Part shown: positions 11,075 to 23,000 of the stretch, in pieces
How positions within the stretch are numbered: position 1 is the first letter of the stretch
How the letters are laid out: each line of letters starts with the position of its first letter
NCBI GenBank assembly: GCA_009617715.1
Contig: VTFK01000073.1
Location: 1,798,001 to 1,862,000, forward strand
Direction of reading: 5' to 3'
DNA: 64,000 nucleotides
From: Plectrocnemia conspersa
Taxonomy: Eukaryota > Arthropoda > Insecta > Trichoptera > Polycentropodidae
Notes under the pieces: generated by a model
Told to the model about the DNA's origin: nothing
The model's input: only the letters and a program-made list of their open reading frames with translations
Databases searched by the model: none
Program-made: the position numbers and the translations under genes

Positions 11075-13340
11075 AGATTCGCATCAAACACACATTTTTA
11101 ACACGACGAGTAGTCGCGCAAAAACTGCTTTTACACAACATACATACATAATTGTATACAGGTATGTTGAGATAAAATGGTAATGAGCTTGGCGAAGATT
11201 AGATTGGTTAACAGGTCAGGGTGTATTTGTGACACAGTTGTGTGAAAGATACAACAAAAAGGTTAAGAGAGGTCTTGCTTGTGGTTGATTATGTAATCAA
11301 ATTCAGAAAAATAACATATTGTGTCTGTTACAATAATAATACGGATTATTTATAAATGTATCATGATTAAAGAATTCCTGAAAGGTGCAATAAATTATAT
11401 GTAATGGACTTGAAGGATGTTTTGTGCATGGGCAGATGTGAAAATAAAATATCATAATGTTATGCTCTAAATTTACAGTAAAATGTACTATAAAATAAAT
11501 GATACATTTTATCTCTCGTTTGTTTTATAAGTGTACACAGAACCGTTCAGTTATAAAATTCGTGTCATACAATCGCAAAACGACGGAGGCACATGATAAC
11601 ATGTTCTATTTTATAAATTTCAATGTAAGCTTTTAGTTTGCTCCGTCATTAAAAAAAATGTTCTTACGATTGAAAAACAAACAAATCGTCTATCAATATA
11701 AAATCAGATAAATTAATAATATTTAATATTCGTTCGATTCAATCGGAGATGCTACCTCATTTTAATCATTGACATGATAATGGACGAAAAAGAAGCTACA
11801 AGATATCCAGTTTTAAAACAGCACATATGTGTGAAGCAGCAATCTTATCTGATATATTTAATTGTTAATCGTAAAAGTCACAAAAACATTCGCTCAATAA
11901 GACAGGAATTGATTTGCCATATAAATGCTTCTATCATTGTCAACTTTACGTCACAAGTTATGAATGAAGCATCCAAAACACCAATAAGCACTAATTTAAC
12001 ATAAGACATAATCTATGAGCATTAAATGATAATGAAAACTAGTGTTAAAAGATAGTCTATACATACATATATATGTATATTAACATGATTATATATTACA
12101 ATTGAATAAAAAAACAAATAAAATATATATTACTAACTTATATTAATTGACCTAATAAGTTCACAATATATTTATATAGTTTTATTATATAAAAACTGGG
12201 ACGACTTGGCTCTTGTCGCCACCCTTTCAATTATTGTTCTCCGTCCATTGTCTGCCATTCAGTAACTTTGAACTGTTGAAATTGAATCGAAACCCAATTA
12301 TAATATTCTTTTGAATTTATAAATGCCCTATTATTCAAGTTTAATATTATTTTCTTAGAAAAAGTTTGTAAAATATTCTAGAGAAATATATTTTTTAATA
12401 CCCAATTGTTAATATTATTCTTTAGTTACCAATGTTACCTATATTTTATTTGTTGCTATGAAATTCACAAATTACATAAACACGCGATACCAAATTGCGT
12501 ATACAAAATATGGTTGCCTTGTATCAAACAAGAATACAGTAGAATAAACTTATAATGAGTATTTGAATCGTTTTTCGCACATTGCTATATTCTTGATATA
12601 AAACCTATTATAAGATCATTAGATAAATAAGTAATTATTGTATTATTATAGATATATATAGTAAGATAGTGCTTAGGTAAAATTAAAAGGTTTTATTATA
12701 TACAATTGCAATAAGAGTTAAAAAACATTTTCATATTTTTTTAAACGAAATTAGGCAATATATAAATACAAAATGTATTTATAATCATTATTTATTATTT
12801 TTTTAAAAGCTAAAAAGCAATTGTAAAATATTAAAAACGTCTATGCATGTGTAGCAGAATAACTGACAACATTTACAAGGTGTTACTAATTATAAAATCA
12901 CGGTCGTTTTTGTAGAATATTTAAAAAAAATCTGCATCTCTACCTATATAAGGTACAGTTGACTCAAGAACTTCAGTTGTTTAAGAGAATATTCTAATGA
13001 ACAAATCTTAATTAATGCAATATGTAATATTTAGTATAAGTATTGCAAAAATAAAAATAAATTAACATGCATTCCCAATGTTTCTTTAAGATATATTTTT
13101 ACAAATAATTTACATAAAATATATTTAATTTAAAATGAAACTATTTTATTCACGCTATATTATTTAATTTATTTGTAATGATATTTACATTGTAACACAA
13201 AATTTAAATTTAAATTACACAACATATTCTATACGACTGATTAAAAAGTTCCTATTCAAAACCAAATGTAAAAAAAACTGTTTATCTTTTGTACATTAAA
13301 AAACTAATTTGATGTAATTCAAGTTAAGTTGTATATATAA
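11075..13340. other. AT-rich intronic stretch, nothing recognised
   Basis: A 76-codon frame at 11774-12004 begins with a real ATG (MIMDEKEATRYP) but has no recognisable domain and AT-driven composition, so I do not call it a gene. Nothing else stands out. Confidence 0.45.
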
Positions 13341-13344
13341 ATAA

Positions 13345-13415
13345 AAATATAATAAAAATAAAAATACTGTATTTTTTATTTTTATTATATAGAATATAAT
13401 AAAAATAAAAAATAC
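13345..13415 (+). repeat. AT-rich inverted repeat of AATAAAAATAAAAATAC
   Basis: ATAATAAAAATAAAAATAC is followed almost at once by its near complement (GTATTTTTTATTTTTATTAT), and then by another direct copy of the first arm. It is simple-sequence-like, so evidence for a specific role is weak. Confidence 0.6.
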
Positions 13416-13549
13416 AAAATCAATTTATGATATGATGAAACAAAAATAGATAATTGCGATGAATTTTTGAGTAAAAATATATTATAAAAATAAAATAAAA
13501 AATAAATAAAATTAAAAAAGCAAGTTTTTCTGTTTTTATTGTTTTATAC

Positions 13550-13810
13550 AAGCAAAGTAGACGAGTGGTATAAGTCGCTGCCTATTGACTAGAAAGACCT
13601 GGGTTCGAATCCCATACGGACCTTGATGCTCTTTAATTTTTATTGTGCCTGGGAAATCAGAATTAGTGATGATTTTACAAGTATAATTCCGACCCATTAT
13701 CACAGATTAAGTTTACCTAGATTTTTCTAATCTCATGCATTAATATTGTGCTAATTAATTAAAATCGATCTAGGTCGTACATATTTGGTATTAAAATTCT
13801 CTGATAATGA
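13550..13810 (+). repeat. tRNA-derived SINE family A, best copy
   Basis: The head is tRNA-like: box A TAGACGAGTGGTA (13558-13570) and box B GGGTTCGAATCCC (13601-13613), spaced as in a Pol III internal promoter. A non-tRNA body follows (TTTTTATTGTGCCTGGGAA, AATTAGTGATGATT, ATTAAGTTTACCTAGA, TCTAATCTCATG, GATCTAGGTCGTAC). Five other copies of this body are found in the window. It is not a working tRNA, because the acceptor-stem halves do not pair. A family B copy begins about 45 bases downstream in the same orientation. Confidence 0.85.
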
Positions 13811-13854
13811 GCTATTTTAACCAATAGAGATTGTATTATATGTATTACTTATAG

Positions 13855-14200
13855 GATGGAATAGCGTGGTCCGTAACGTCTCAGACTAGTAATTCTGAGG
13901 TTGCGAGCTCGAGCCCCAGCAGCGACACTTTAATTTTTATTTATAAAAATGCGCTATTACTAAAAAAACTGGCCCCAGATGCAGTGATTTTCATTGATTA
14001 TAAATTGTATGGCACATAATTAATAATATATTATAGATATCACCGATTCACAGACTTTCCATCTGGTAATTAATACTTACTTGTAGGTATTCATTATGTC
14101 TGATTGACTTACTCGGTTGATTTAGATTTGCCCGTTGTAAAGCATTGGGTTTGCGCCTGTCAGATTTACAACGGAAGATTTAATAAAAATAAATAAAATA
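13855..14200 (+). repeat. SINE-like repeat family B, best copy
   Basis: The head has a tRNA-like box A (TAGCGTGGTCCGTAACG) and a box B-like GCGAGCTCGAGCCCC. The body contains AATGCGCTATTACTAAAA, CACCGATTCACAGACTTTCC, TTATGTCTGATTGACTTAC and GTTGTAAAGCATTGGGTTTG. It ends in ACGGAAGATTTAATAAAAATAAATAAA-type sequence, a short simple 3' tail as expected for retroposition. Other copies lie at 2465-2765 (minus), 35135-35340 (plus) and 37310-37450 (minus). Confidence 0.8.
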
Positions 14201-14204
14201 ATTA

Positions 14205-15190
14205 ATTAAAAAATCACGTGAGAATAAATCAAATATCAAGGTTTCCCTTTCTGTTTCCCACTTCTACATTTTAGATATTGAAAAGTCTTTAATTAAGAGA
14301 ATATCTTATATGTATTAAATAAAAAATAAAATCACTCGCCCATTTGGGTGATAAACACTTCATAGTTATTTATATTAAGATGAAATAAGTCTCCTTTGTT
14401 ATACATAGTAAAGTTATACATAGGGGATCTTATTTTTTTATGGAGGGAGGAGAGGTGTATTATCATATAGCGTTCCGTACAATACGGTCCGCTCGGACAC
14501 TGATAATATCGAACTTAGCACGGTTAGATAATAATTATTTTATGTCGTGTCTATAAGTTTATCAATAAACATCAAAGCTAAAGATACCGAAAGTTTAATA
14601 AAATACTTTAAACCTTCTTCGAAACATACGGCGATAAGCTTTGAACTTAGAAGCTGAGAAGAGTTATAAAGTTTATTGAAGATTAGGTCCTCATTGAAAG
14701 TAACAACTACAGAATTTATCAATAATATGCAAATAAACAACGTTTTTTTAGTATTTTTGAATTTGAAACGAATCTTCAGTAAAAGTTATTTGGAATATCA
14801 TCGGAAGACTCAAAAAAATGTTGATTTATATATGTATATATGTACATATATTCTGATAACACGATAACTGCAATAGGCTTAGTCAAATTTACATAAGCTT
14901 TTATTAAAAAATAACTTTTAAATATCTAAGATAAGTTTGCTAGCAAAAAAATTAAAAACCCTTTAAAGAAAAATAAAAACGATCACGCAATCGAGATTTG
15001 ACTATACGCTATTATAAGATTTTAAAGACATCAAGTGTTAAAGGTTAAAGTCCAACGCCCTGGGCTATCATCCCTTGAATAAATAACTAGGTAGTAGTTT
15101 TGCACTACAAACTTTTTCATTTGCTTCCGAAGAAGCCGTAAGTTTATAGATTGTAGTATTGACTTTTAGATGTTTGTTGAATATACTCAC
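14205..15190. other. AT-rich intronic stretch between family B SINE and ABCG exon 1a
   Basis: No coding-quality frame. A short GC-rich patch at 14455-14500 (CGTTCCGTACAATACGGTCC) is unassigned. The bases just left of 15191 are the splice donor of exon 1a on the minus strand. Confidence 0.45.
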
Positions 15191-15321
15191 TGTGAGACGC
15201 CTCCATTGTTCAATGGCGACCTCGAAATGGGGGCGTATGCCACCACCCTGGCGCCGTTCCCCGCTATCAAGGGGTCGCCTGGACCCCCCAAGCTGATCTG
15301 GACGTCCTTTGGTTCACTCAT
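15191..15321 (-). CDS. Candidate alternative first coding exon (1a) of the ABCG gene
   Basis: The minus strand has an ATG at 15321-15319 in a good context (A at -3) with an in-frame TAA upstream. It then reads 43 codons: MSEPKDVQISLGGPGDPLIA, then a Gly/Pro/Ala-rich stretch ending NNGGVS. Two extra bases (CA) precede a strong donor, GTGAGTAT (15190-15183). Phase 2 is exactly what exon 2 requires: CA+T gives His, and the join reads GGVSH-GSQNNI. Codons are GC-rich against an AT-rich background, unlike chance frames here. The product is a short hydrophilic cytosolic N-terminus before the ATPase domain. The plus-strand frame over the same bases (15170-15394) is its shadow. RNA evidence is lacking, so this is a well-supported inference. 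Confidence 0.78.
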
Positions 15322-15480
15322 ATTTATTTTTGCACTGATTTCACTTGATTATTATTTCTCTCTGATCACTTATCACTGTTACTGTTCCGAATGATTAATA
15401 TGCTATAACAGCGACACATTTGAGCTGTTGTGGCACACTGACGGCATCGTTACGACAATGACTACTCGCTGTCTGGTGAT
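15322..15480 (-). promoter_or_regulatory. Probable 5'UTR and promoter of ABCG exon 1a
   Basis: GC and CpG content stays raised upstream of the exon 1a start. A TCAGTG word (15441-15436, within GCCGTCAGTGTGCC) fits the arthropod initiator consensus and would give a 5'UTR of about 120 bases. No TATA box is seen at the expected distance. Confidence 0.45.
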
Positions 15481-15481
15481 G

Positions 15482-17230
15482 ACTAACTGTGGACAAAGAG
15501 AAATTCGCATTGTTAAAAAATCACGGAAGTTGGACATAAAAATATATATATTTTAATCAATGGGCCCAAATCGATGTGTCATGTTGGGTTAAACGAACAT
15601 AAGAACCTTTGAGCTATAGATTTTTTTTAGTTCAAAGACCAGTCGGTTGCATATCCGCAAGGTTGTTGACTCATCCCGTCTGCAAAAGTTTATTTATCCC
15701 CGTTGTCAAATTCAACACTTCAGAGCGAAACATGTTCAAAAGATCTTAATTGGAAGTTTAAATTGGCATCGCTCCAAATTAGCAATAAAAATAACCATGA
15801 TTATAGAAGCATCCTGACTGATATGATAGCAAGAAAGGATAATATAAAATACAGTGAAAACCACATTTATTTATTACTAAATCATATACATATAATTCAA
15901 CAAAACCCCGTTAGTACAAATCGAAACCGGAGACCGAAATTTGCAAAAAAAAAACGAATTACGAATTGCAAAATATATGCAATAGTAACACGATTTAATT
16001 TAAATTTCAATTGACTGTGTGTGTAAATACTAAATCACAAAAACGTATCACTACCGTATTTCTTATATATTTCAATGATAGAATGTTCGAAAGTGTATTG
16101 AATGCTAGGCCCTGTTTCAATAAATTTTTCCCAGCGAAAACTATTTCCAGCTTTCTATCTATCATATATCTATTGCTGCTAAAAATGTGGCTTATTTATA
16201 ATACGTTGTCTCGATAGAAGATTTTATATGTTGAGAGGTTATACTTTATATTGATAACAAGAGAAAATTTCTGAGAATTTATGATATTGAAAGCTCCATT
16301 TAATACAGACAAATATTATTTTTATCGATTACTTTTTGTTTATCGGTATAGTAGGACGTATTCAATTAAATTTGGTTTTACTGTATTTTATTTATATATT
16401 AATACTTTTTAATATCTTGAGATATTAAAGGTTTGCTTTGTAAAAACTAGCGTTTCTTCCTTGCTTATTCTGTTAATATTTTAATATAAAGATACCAGCA
16501 ATTAAATCATGATAAAACACATAGAATCTATGTGTTCCATAATTCTATGACATAGATCATTGGTGAAAGATATGAAAAGAATGAGTTATCAAATAAAATA
16601 TATACTTAAAATCAAGATTTATTATGAATAGAAGAGCACAACACAGTATAAATACAAGAGCATACAATACAAGATATGTAAGAAAAAATATTAATATTAA
16701 ACATCTGTTAATTTTCGTTACTAAGTTAATTTATTTTATATTAGAAAACTATAGAGCACAAAATCCTGCAGGGAATGAAAGTTTTAAATATGAATTATAA
16801 AGTTAGTTCATGGATAAAACTTTAAATAGTTTACAGATATTTTACCTTTTATATAAAATCCAGACACTCTATTATAAGTTTTAAATATAAATATATATAT
16901 ATATATATATATGTATATTAATTAATTTAATACTTCATAAATATTAATTCTATAAATTAATAGTTATCGTAGTTAAGGTAACAAGGAGCAATTATCATTA
17001 AAAGAGGGGTGTAAAAAGGTGGGGCGTGTTAATAATCACCTTAGGGCTTTCGTTTATATGTATATCTATGTAAATCGATTTTAATAATAAAAAAAACTAA
17101 AATTTAATTTGTTACGAGTTGTTCTAAATTTGTTCATTATATTTTAGATTACATTTTTATATAATTACTACATGTTACTAGATAATACTATATTAGTTTG
17201 TAGAAGTGTTTAATTTCATTTGGAAAGCTT
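15482..17230. other. AT-rich stretch, nothing recognised
   Basis: Frames at 15703-16014 and 16011-16217 lack ATG starts or recognisable domains. A 9-bp hairpin (ACACATAGA, TCTATGTGT) lies near 16519-16537, and a (TA)n run near 16888-16912. Confidence 0.45.
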
Positions 17231-17234
17231 CAGT

Positions 17235-17455
17235 AATTATTGAAACGAACACCAAAATCAATCTATCACAGTGACCGTCAGATAATTCCAATTCTTTGCA
17301 GAAACAATACGTCTTTCCGACCGACAATTACTCGTTTAGTGGCCGATTTCGAGGAATGGCGTCGTGACAGATAAACCAAGGTCCAACCGTGTTTTTAGTG
17401 CACGCCCATTTTCAAAACGTGCGTGACAATGTAGAAGTAGAACCGCTAAACAGAT
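17235..17455 (+). pseudogene. Mariner-type transposase N-terminal HTH relic
   Basis: Across two reading frames the plus strand gives RNNTSFRPTITRLVADFEEW and then, after a frameshift, VTDKPRSNRVFSARPFSKRA. This matches the pattern RPT-TI-RLV-KFEE-GSV-D-PRS-RPR-ARS in the N-terminal helix-turn-helix regions of mariner-like transposases common in arthropods. There is no DDE domain downstream and stops are present. It is a dead 5' fragment. Confidence 0.6.
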
Positions 17456-17889
17456 GCTTCAACTAAAATATTTGTCTATATGTATATTTTTGGTAGTTCT
17501 ATTCTTGAATTTGTGAACGATTTGGTCGAGCACAGATATCTTGGAACTTGTATTTGCTCACTACGATTCAAAAGATAAAATAGCTTCTCGTATAGACAGC
17601 TGTGTATGTGCCACACAACACATACCAGTGAAGTTAGCAGTGCACATAGCTCTATATTAGCAATATTGCGAGGTGTATTTTATCCCTTTTAGTGCCAAGC
17701 GAAATTAGGCGGTGTGTGCTAAGAATGCCAAACATTTTTTTTTGGCAAATGTAGATGATTTTATAAATTTATTTAAAAAAAATATTTCGGACAATTTTTA
17801 TGTAACCCAATATTTATTATAGGAATAAAATTAAATCCAGTTTATACAAGTAAATACACAAGTATAAAAAAAATTATATATAAAACTGA

Positions 17890-18295
17890 AAATGGACACC
17901 CGCGTCCTAGCGACATTCATGTCGTCATTCAAAAGCAGCAAATATTACTTGTTAAGCTTGAAGGACTGTTTTACATCCAAGTTGCAGCCTATCAACACCA
18001 GCCCGCAAAGCCTAAGAAAAACAAGAAATTTATGTGGCTTACCAAGCTATGCGATGGTAAGCCACTCGATTTTGCCATCATCGATACGCCTGAAATGGAA
18101 ACATTTTACAAATTTGTTTATCGCAATATGCCGTTTGACTTTGAAAAGTTAAATCCGCTCCGATTTGTATGTGTAACAATGCGTAGTTTACATAACGGCG
18201 CCATGAAAGATTCATGATCACGCTATCGCCGCACCAAGGACCGTTCGTGTAGTTTCCCAGTATTTAGCCTACAGGTAGATCCAACTAGTACATAA
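17890..18295 (+). pseudogene. Coding-like segment with poly(A) signal, unrecognised
   Basis: One frame is open from an upstream TAA near 17773 to the TGA at 18215-18217. From about 17890 it reads like real protein: ENGHPRPSDIHVVIQKQQIL, then KKNKKFMWLTKLCDGKPLDF, AIIDTPEMETFYKFVY and LNPLRFVCVTMRSL. After the TGA the same frame continues for 25 more codons (SRYRRTKDRSCSFPVF) to a TAA at 18293-18295, and AATAAA follows at 18304-18309. There is no ATG near the start. Its balanced composition, mixed hydrophobic pattern and terminal poly(A) signal suggest a terminal exon or a retro-copy broken by one stop codon. I do not recognise the family. It could also be a mobile-element protein fragment. 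Confidence 0.4.
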
Positions 18296-18303
18296 ATATA
18301 TAC

Positions 18304-18309
18304 AATAAA
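18304..18309 (+). terminator. Poly(A) signal after the 17.9-18.3 kb coding-like segment
   Basis: AATAAA lies 9 bases after the second in-frame stop, followed by a T-rich stretch (TTCTTTCTTTTC). In such AT-rich DNA this hexamer is frequent by chance, so it counts only in context. Confidence 0.35.
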
Positions 18310-18319
18310 GACAAATGCA

Positions 18320-19795
18320 ATTCTTTCTTTTCATCTAATGATACATAATTATAAAATAAGCCATTTGATAGGACTCCTAGAGGTCAGAACAACGACAATA
18401 AAGAGTGACACCTTTACAGTTGCAAGTATTGTATAAATACATATTTTATTATATTACGTTATATAATATACGCTAACAATAATTGTTTTGATAAAAAATA
18501 TGCAGTGCATTTGCACGTAAAAATATTTTTTTATTGTCAAGTTTATCGCTAGCATAATATATTTTTATGAGGGAGAACGAAGTGTTTTTTCGTGAAATTA
18601 TATCGCTTTATTTTAATTGTAATTTATACTAAAAATTGTATTTATGGATATGTGATATAATTCAGGCATTGTTATGTATAATATAATATATATAAAAACA
18701 ATATTCATAATGGGTCACTTAAAATTTGATAAGCATGCAAATTTTTATAATAGTTTAATAATCAGTAATTTCTTTTATAATGAAAATATTTTATATTGGA
18801 TGATTATTAATAGGTTTGAGAAACTTTCATATTCAGAAAAAAATTGTGACAAAGTTTGAAAAGCTTTTTTATATAAAAGGCCCAAATATATATATTTAAT
18901 CACTTTATTTTTAAATTATTTAATTATTATTATACATATTTAATTTTAATTATGTGTGTTGAAATATCGTGTTATTTTATAACATTATACTGTTTAAAAT
19001 CTACTTAATAGAATACATTTCCTTAAAACACTACTATTATAGTCATCTTTTATAAAATTAATCATACACTACGGTATTATAATACAAATATTTAGCTTAA
19101 ATTATATTATAATATTTTTAAATAAAAATGTAAATTTGTATACTAACGATCAATAAAATATTCATTATTCCATTTGAGACTAAGTCTTTCATGTGACTTG
19201 AGACTTCAGAGTGAGATTCTTCACTTGAGACTTTTATATGCGTATAATATATAATACTTCAGATGTGTATAAATACTATGGAATTTGGAACGTATGAAAC
19301 TTTTTTTTAAATTTATGAGGTTGAAAAGTGAATCAAAATTTTGTCAAAATTTATTGACCAGAATATAGCATCTATGCAACAACAAAAACGGCTAGTTTCA
19401 GATATCACTAAGAAGAGGTTTGTCATTGGTAAGTTACCATTGTTGTCAGATTTACACAATTGTGAACGAAGAACACCTGCTAAAATATGCTAAAATGTCT
19501 AATAAGATATGTAATTAAAAAAAATCTAGTTTCGTTCTAATTATCTGCATTAGTGAAAATATCAAAAAACAGTAAAGACGCAATACTCTTCCCTTTCTGT
19601 GATGATATATAATTTAGAGCATTGCTATACGTTATCACTTTCGTACGGAACTTAACCCCAGAACTTCTCCTTTGCTTCAACTTGGAATCTATGAACTCAC
19701 ACAAAGAGTCTTAGAAGCCCCTGAAGAGCAGCTGCTTTTACTTCAACCGTCTTGAAAACTAGAATTACACAGTAGGTATTATGTATATTAGAGTA
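18320..19795. other. AT-rich stretch, nothing recognised
   Basis: A patch at 19190-19245 repeats the word GAGACTT three times. No gene seen. Confidence 0.45.
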
Positions 19796-19799
19796 AATG

Positions 19800-20085
19800 A
19801 ATAACCAGCAAAATAAGTCTCTGACTATTGACCTGAAAGACCTGGGCTCGAATTTTTTTTTTAAATTTCTATCGTGTCTGGAAGATCGGAATTATTTATT
19901 TTTATTTAATTATAACTTCGATCGATCATCGCATATTAAGTTTACCTCGATGTTTCTAATCTCACGGATGAATATCGTGATGATCAATTAAAATTGAGCT
20001 AGATCGTACATTTTAGGAATTAATTATTCTGCTTCAGCTCATATAGAAAATATTGTAGGTATTCAACAACAACAAAAAAGTGTCA
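19800..20085 (+). repeat. tRNA-derived SINE family A, copy 3
   Basis: CTGACTATTGACCTGAAAGA, then CCTGGGCTCGAA, matches the tRNA-like head, with a T-tract replacing the second half of box B. The body matches the best copy (CGTGTCTGGAAGATCGGAAT, ATTAAGTTTACCTCGATG, TCTAATCTCACGG, GAGCTAGATCGTAC). Confidence 0.75.
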
Positions 20086-20089
20086 ATTT

Positions 20090-23000
20090 TTAGTATAATG
20101 ATATTTTCACTAGTATAAATATAATAGGCCAGTAAAAATGTAGCAAATAATTGATTTATAATTTAACTGGCCACTATCAGTGAAGCTGTATGGTTCACAT
20201 GTACGTTCAGAACATTTTGGTCTTAACGGATGATGTACAGTTACGAAACGTATATTCACTATTCAGACCCAAGTCTAACATAAACGAATTTAATAATGGT
20301 ATAATGATTGGTGCGGCTATTTTAGCGCAATTTAATATTTTTTATATTTAATAAAAATAAAAATAACATTTTATGGATGGGTTTGAAAAGTACCAATTAA
20401 TATTAAATAAGATGGAATTTTGGCAGAAAAGTTATCTTTGGTATGTAAACTATTTTAAATGAGTAGTCAAAAATAAAATAAAAACTATTTTGCGCGCTAA
20501 TGTGCAATAATGAACAGCATTTAATTTCACTATCAGTAAAATTATATTTTTGATAGTAGAAATATATATCTACTGGTGAAAATGTATTCAGATATGATTT
20601 TACTGAAAGGATATTATGGAGCGAAAATTTAAATTCATTGCAACACATACATAATTTATTGCACAAATTGTATGGCCGTATTTCAATATGTTAGGATTAT
20701 ATTATATTTATATATAGAATGGTATTTTGGGATGAAATATTGATAGAAAATATACTAAAATAATAATATTTATTTTACTCTTTAATTTGAGCGTTATACA
20801 TACATACTATATTTGGGCGTTTCTTAAATAAATATTCGGGGGAAATGCGTTAATAAACTACATTGAGTTGCACAATGAGATTTTTTAATGTTTATTGTTT
20901 TTTTGTAAAAAAATGCATAGATTACTTTAGTTAGCAAAGAATCACAGAAATGTATTATTTGATCATTTCTGGTATGATTTAATCATATAATATTCTAGTC
21001 TATTTATTTTCAACAGTCGTTCAACGCGTGCTCTTAGATTTCTGCACTGTAATTAGTTTTGCGCCGGGAGGGGTATGTCGGTCCGTGTTAATACACAGGG
21101 CAGTATTTGTGTGTTGTAAGATTATTATTTTCAAAACCTAAAAATGTATTCTACGAATATTGGTAATCAGTTTTGCCCAATTATATATGGTCTTTTGAAT
21201 CTAAAAAGTCTTGCGGCTTCTTCGCAAATATGGATATAAAATTGATAAAAAAAATGTCTTTTAAACGTTTTACCGAATTATATAATAACGCAGTAAGTGA
21301 TATGGTAATGCATTTATATTTGTTCACTGACTGTAAAAGTCTATATATACAACACTATTTAAACAGAATTTAACCAATATTTGCCTAATATTTAAATTCT
21401 TGCACTTTACACTTTCTTTTACACAAAAGTATTTTTTTAAAATACGAAACATGATTAATATAAAAAAACGAATTTATAGTACATATAATACATACATGCA
21501 TATAAATGAGGATAGGTCATTTAATGGTACTTTAACTATTCTGATCATATAGGAGTTAAAACTACATCTTGATGTTAGCAGGCTTTTAAATATATTATAA
21601 AATATTTAAAAAATGTGATTACGTTGTATAAAAAAATATGATAAATATAATCATGTCGATCAATGATGTACCCGTTTCATATTTTTTAAATTAATTAAAA
21701 TAATCTATATAATAATTTGAAGCAAATTAAGATAGCTAATCGCTTAGAGTAATCATCTCATATTAATCTGTAAGAATAACGATGTATTACTATTGTATTA
21801 TTAATTATTACAATACCGAATACTTCCTGATATTATATTTAATATAATTCATATGCTTTATTGCTAAATAAATTACACATTTTTTCAACGCGCAGATAAG
21901 CGGATTAAATTATGAGGAAAAAAGAGCGAGTGCTATTCGAGACTTGACAAATATTTACTTTACTGTCGCATCACGAAATTCCACTTCAATCGCGTGTAAA
22001 ATTTTAATAAAAAAAAGCAATATAAATTTCGAAATGATTTTGACGAGTTCTTTTTATCATATTTCATAAATTTTGAAAAATACGCGTCACCTGGGAAATT
22101 ATATTATGTATCGTACTTTTAACGCTCACAATTATATTGCGAGTTGTTGCCATGCTGTGTTAAATACACAAATTAAAAATACAGTCGAAAAAAAACAGTT
22201 GGCTATGCACGTAACGTATGTTGAAAACGGTCTTTTCATCTTAGAACAATGGTCTCTTCTTCTTAAAAGGAAGATGATTAATTATGATACAATACCTCTT
22301 TTAAATATGTTTAATTATTTACCTCTAATTTATTTCATTAATCTAATATAAATACACGTTCACTTAGAAGTAGATACATATACTATATAAAAAGGAAGTT
22401 TAAATGTCAATTAATAAATTTAATTTATTCTGGGCTCATTTTTCTTTAGCCTTCTTTGCAATTTAAATAATTATTAAAATATATAACTACAACGAATGAC
22501 TTACTCTTCAATATTTAATTAAGTCCCTGAAATTAAGTAGATTTTTACAGCACAAACTAACCCTTGTTTGTAAAAATATTGATCACACGGATATGTGATT
22601 TAGGCAAGGATCATGACTTAAGCATATAACTGCTGTTTTTTCCCCAATAATTCCATTGCTTGCTAGCTATTTGCATTTCCACTTTTAACAACTACAATGA
22701 CCAATTCGTTTTTACTTCGTCATTAAATAAGTCACAAGGACAATCGCTGAATATGACAGAAATTGAGATGAATGTTTATTTTATGGTCAATTTGCTGTCG
22801 CAATGTCACTAGCAGATCATCCAAAATACCTATATATGTATATATACATATATGTGTGTATATGCATACTAACCTGTTTCTCTATTGAATGAAACACAAT
22901 TATTGGCTTTGAATGTTTACTCAATTACTTCATTGTTAAAAATAAAGACGAGTTGCCATAAACACAATCTATAAAGACAGACATGATTACTGGCCGTTAC

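Noticed and set aside
11774..12004. 76-codon frame with ATG
   Set aside because: No domain, AT-driven codons, no promoter or splice context.
13558..13623. Possible tRNA gene (box A and box B present)
   Set aside because: The acceptor and anticodon stems do not pair properly, and the same head is attached to a shared non-tRNA body in six places, so it is a SINE.
15170..15394. Plus-strand open frame over ABCG exon 1a
   Set aside because: The minus strand has start, upstream stop, donor and correct phase. The plus frame has no splice or domain support.
22073..22351. 92-codon plus frame
   Set aside because: Starts at TTG, no domain, AT-rich codons.
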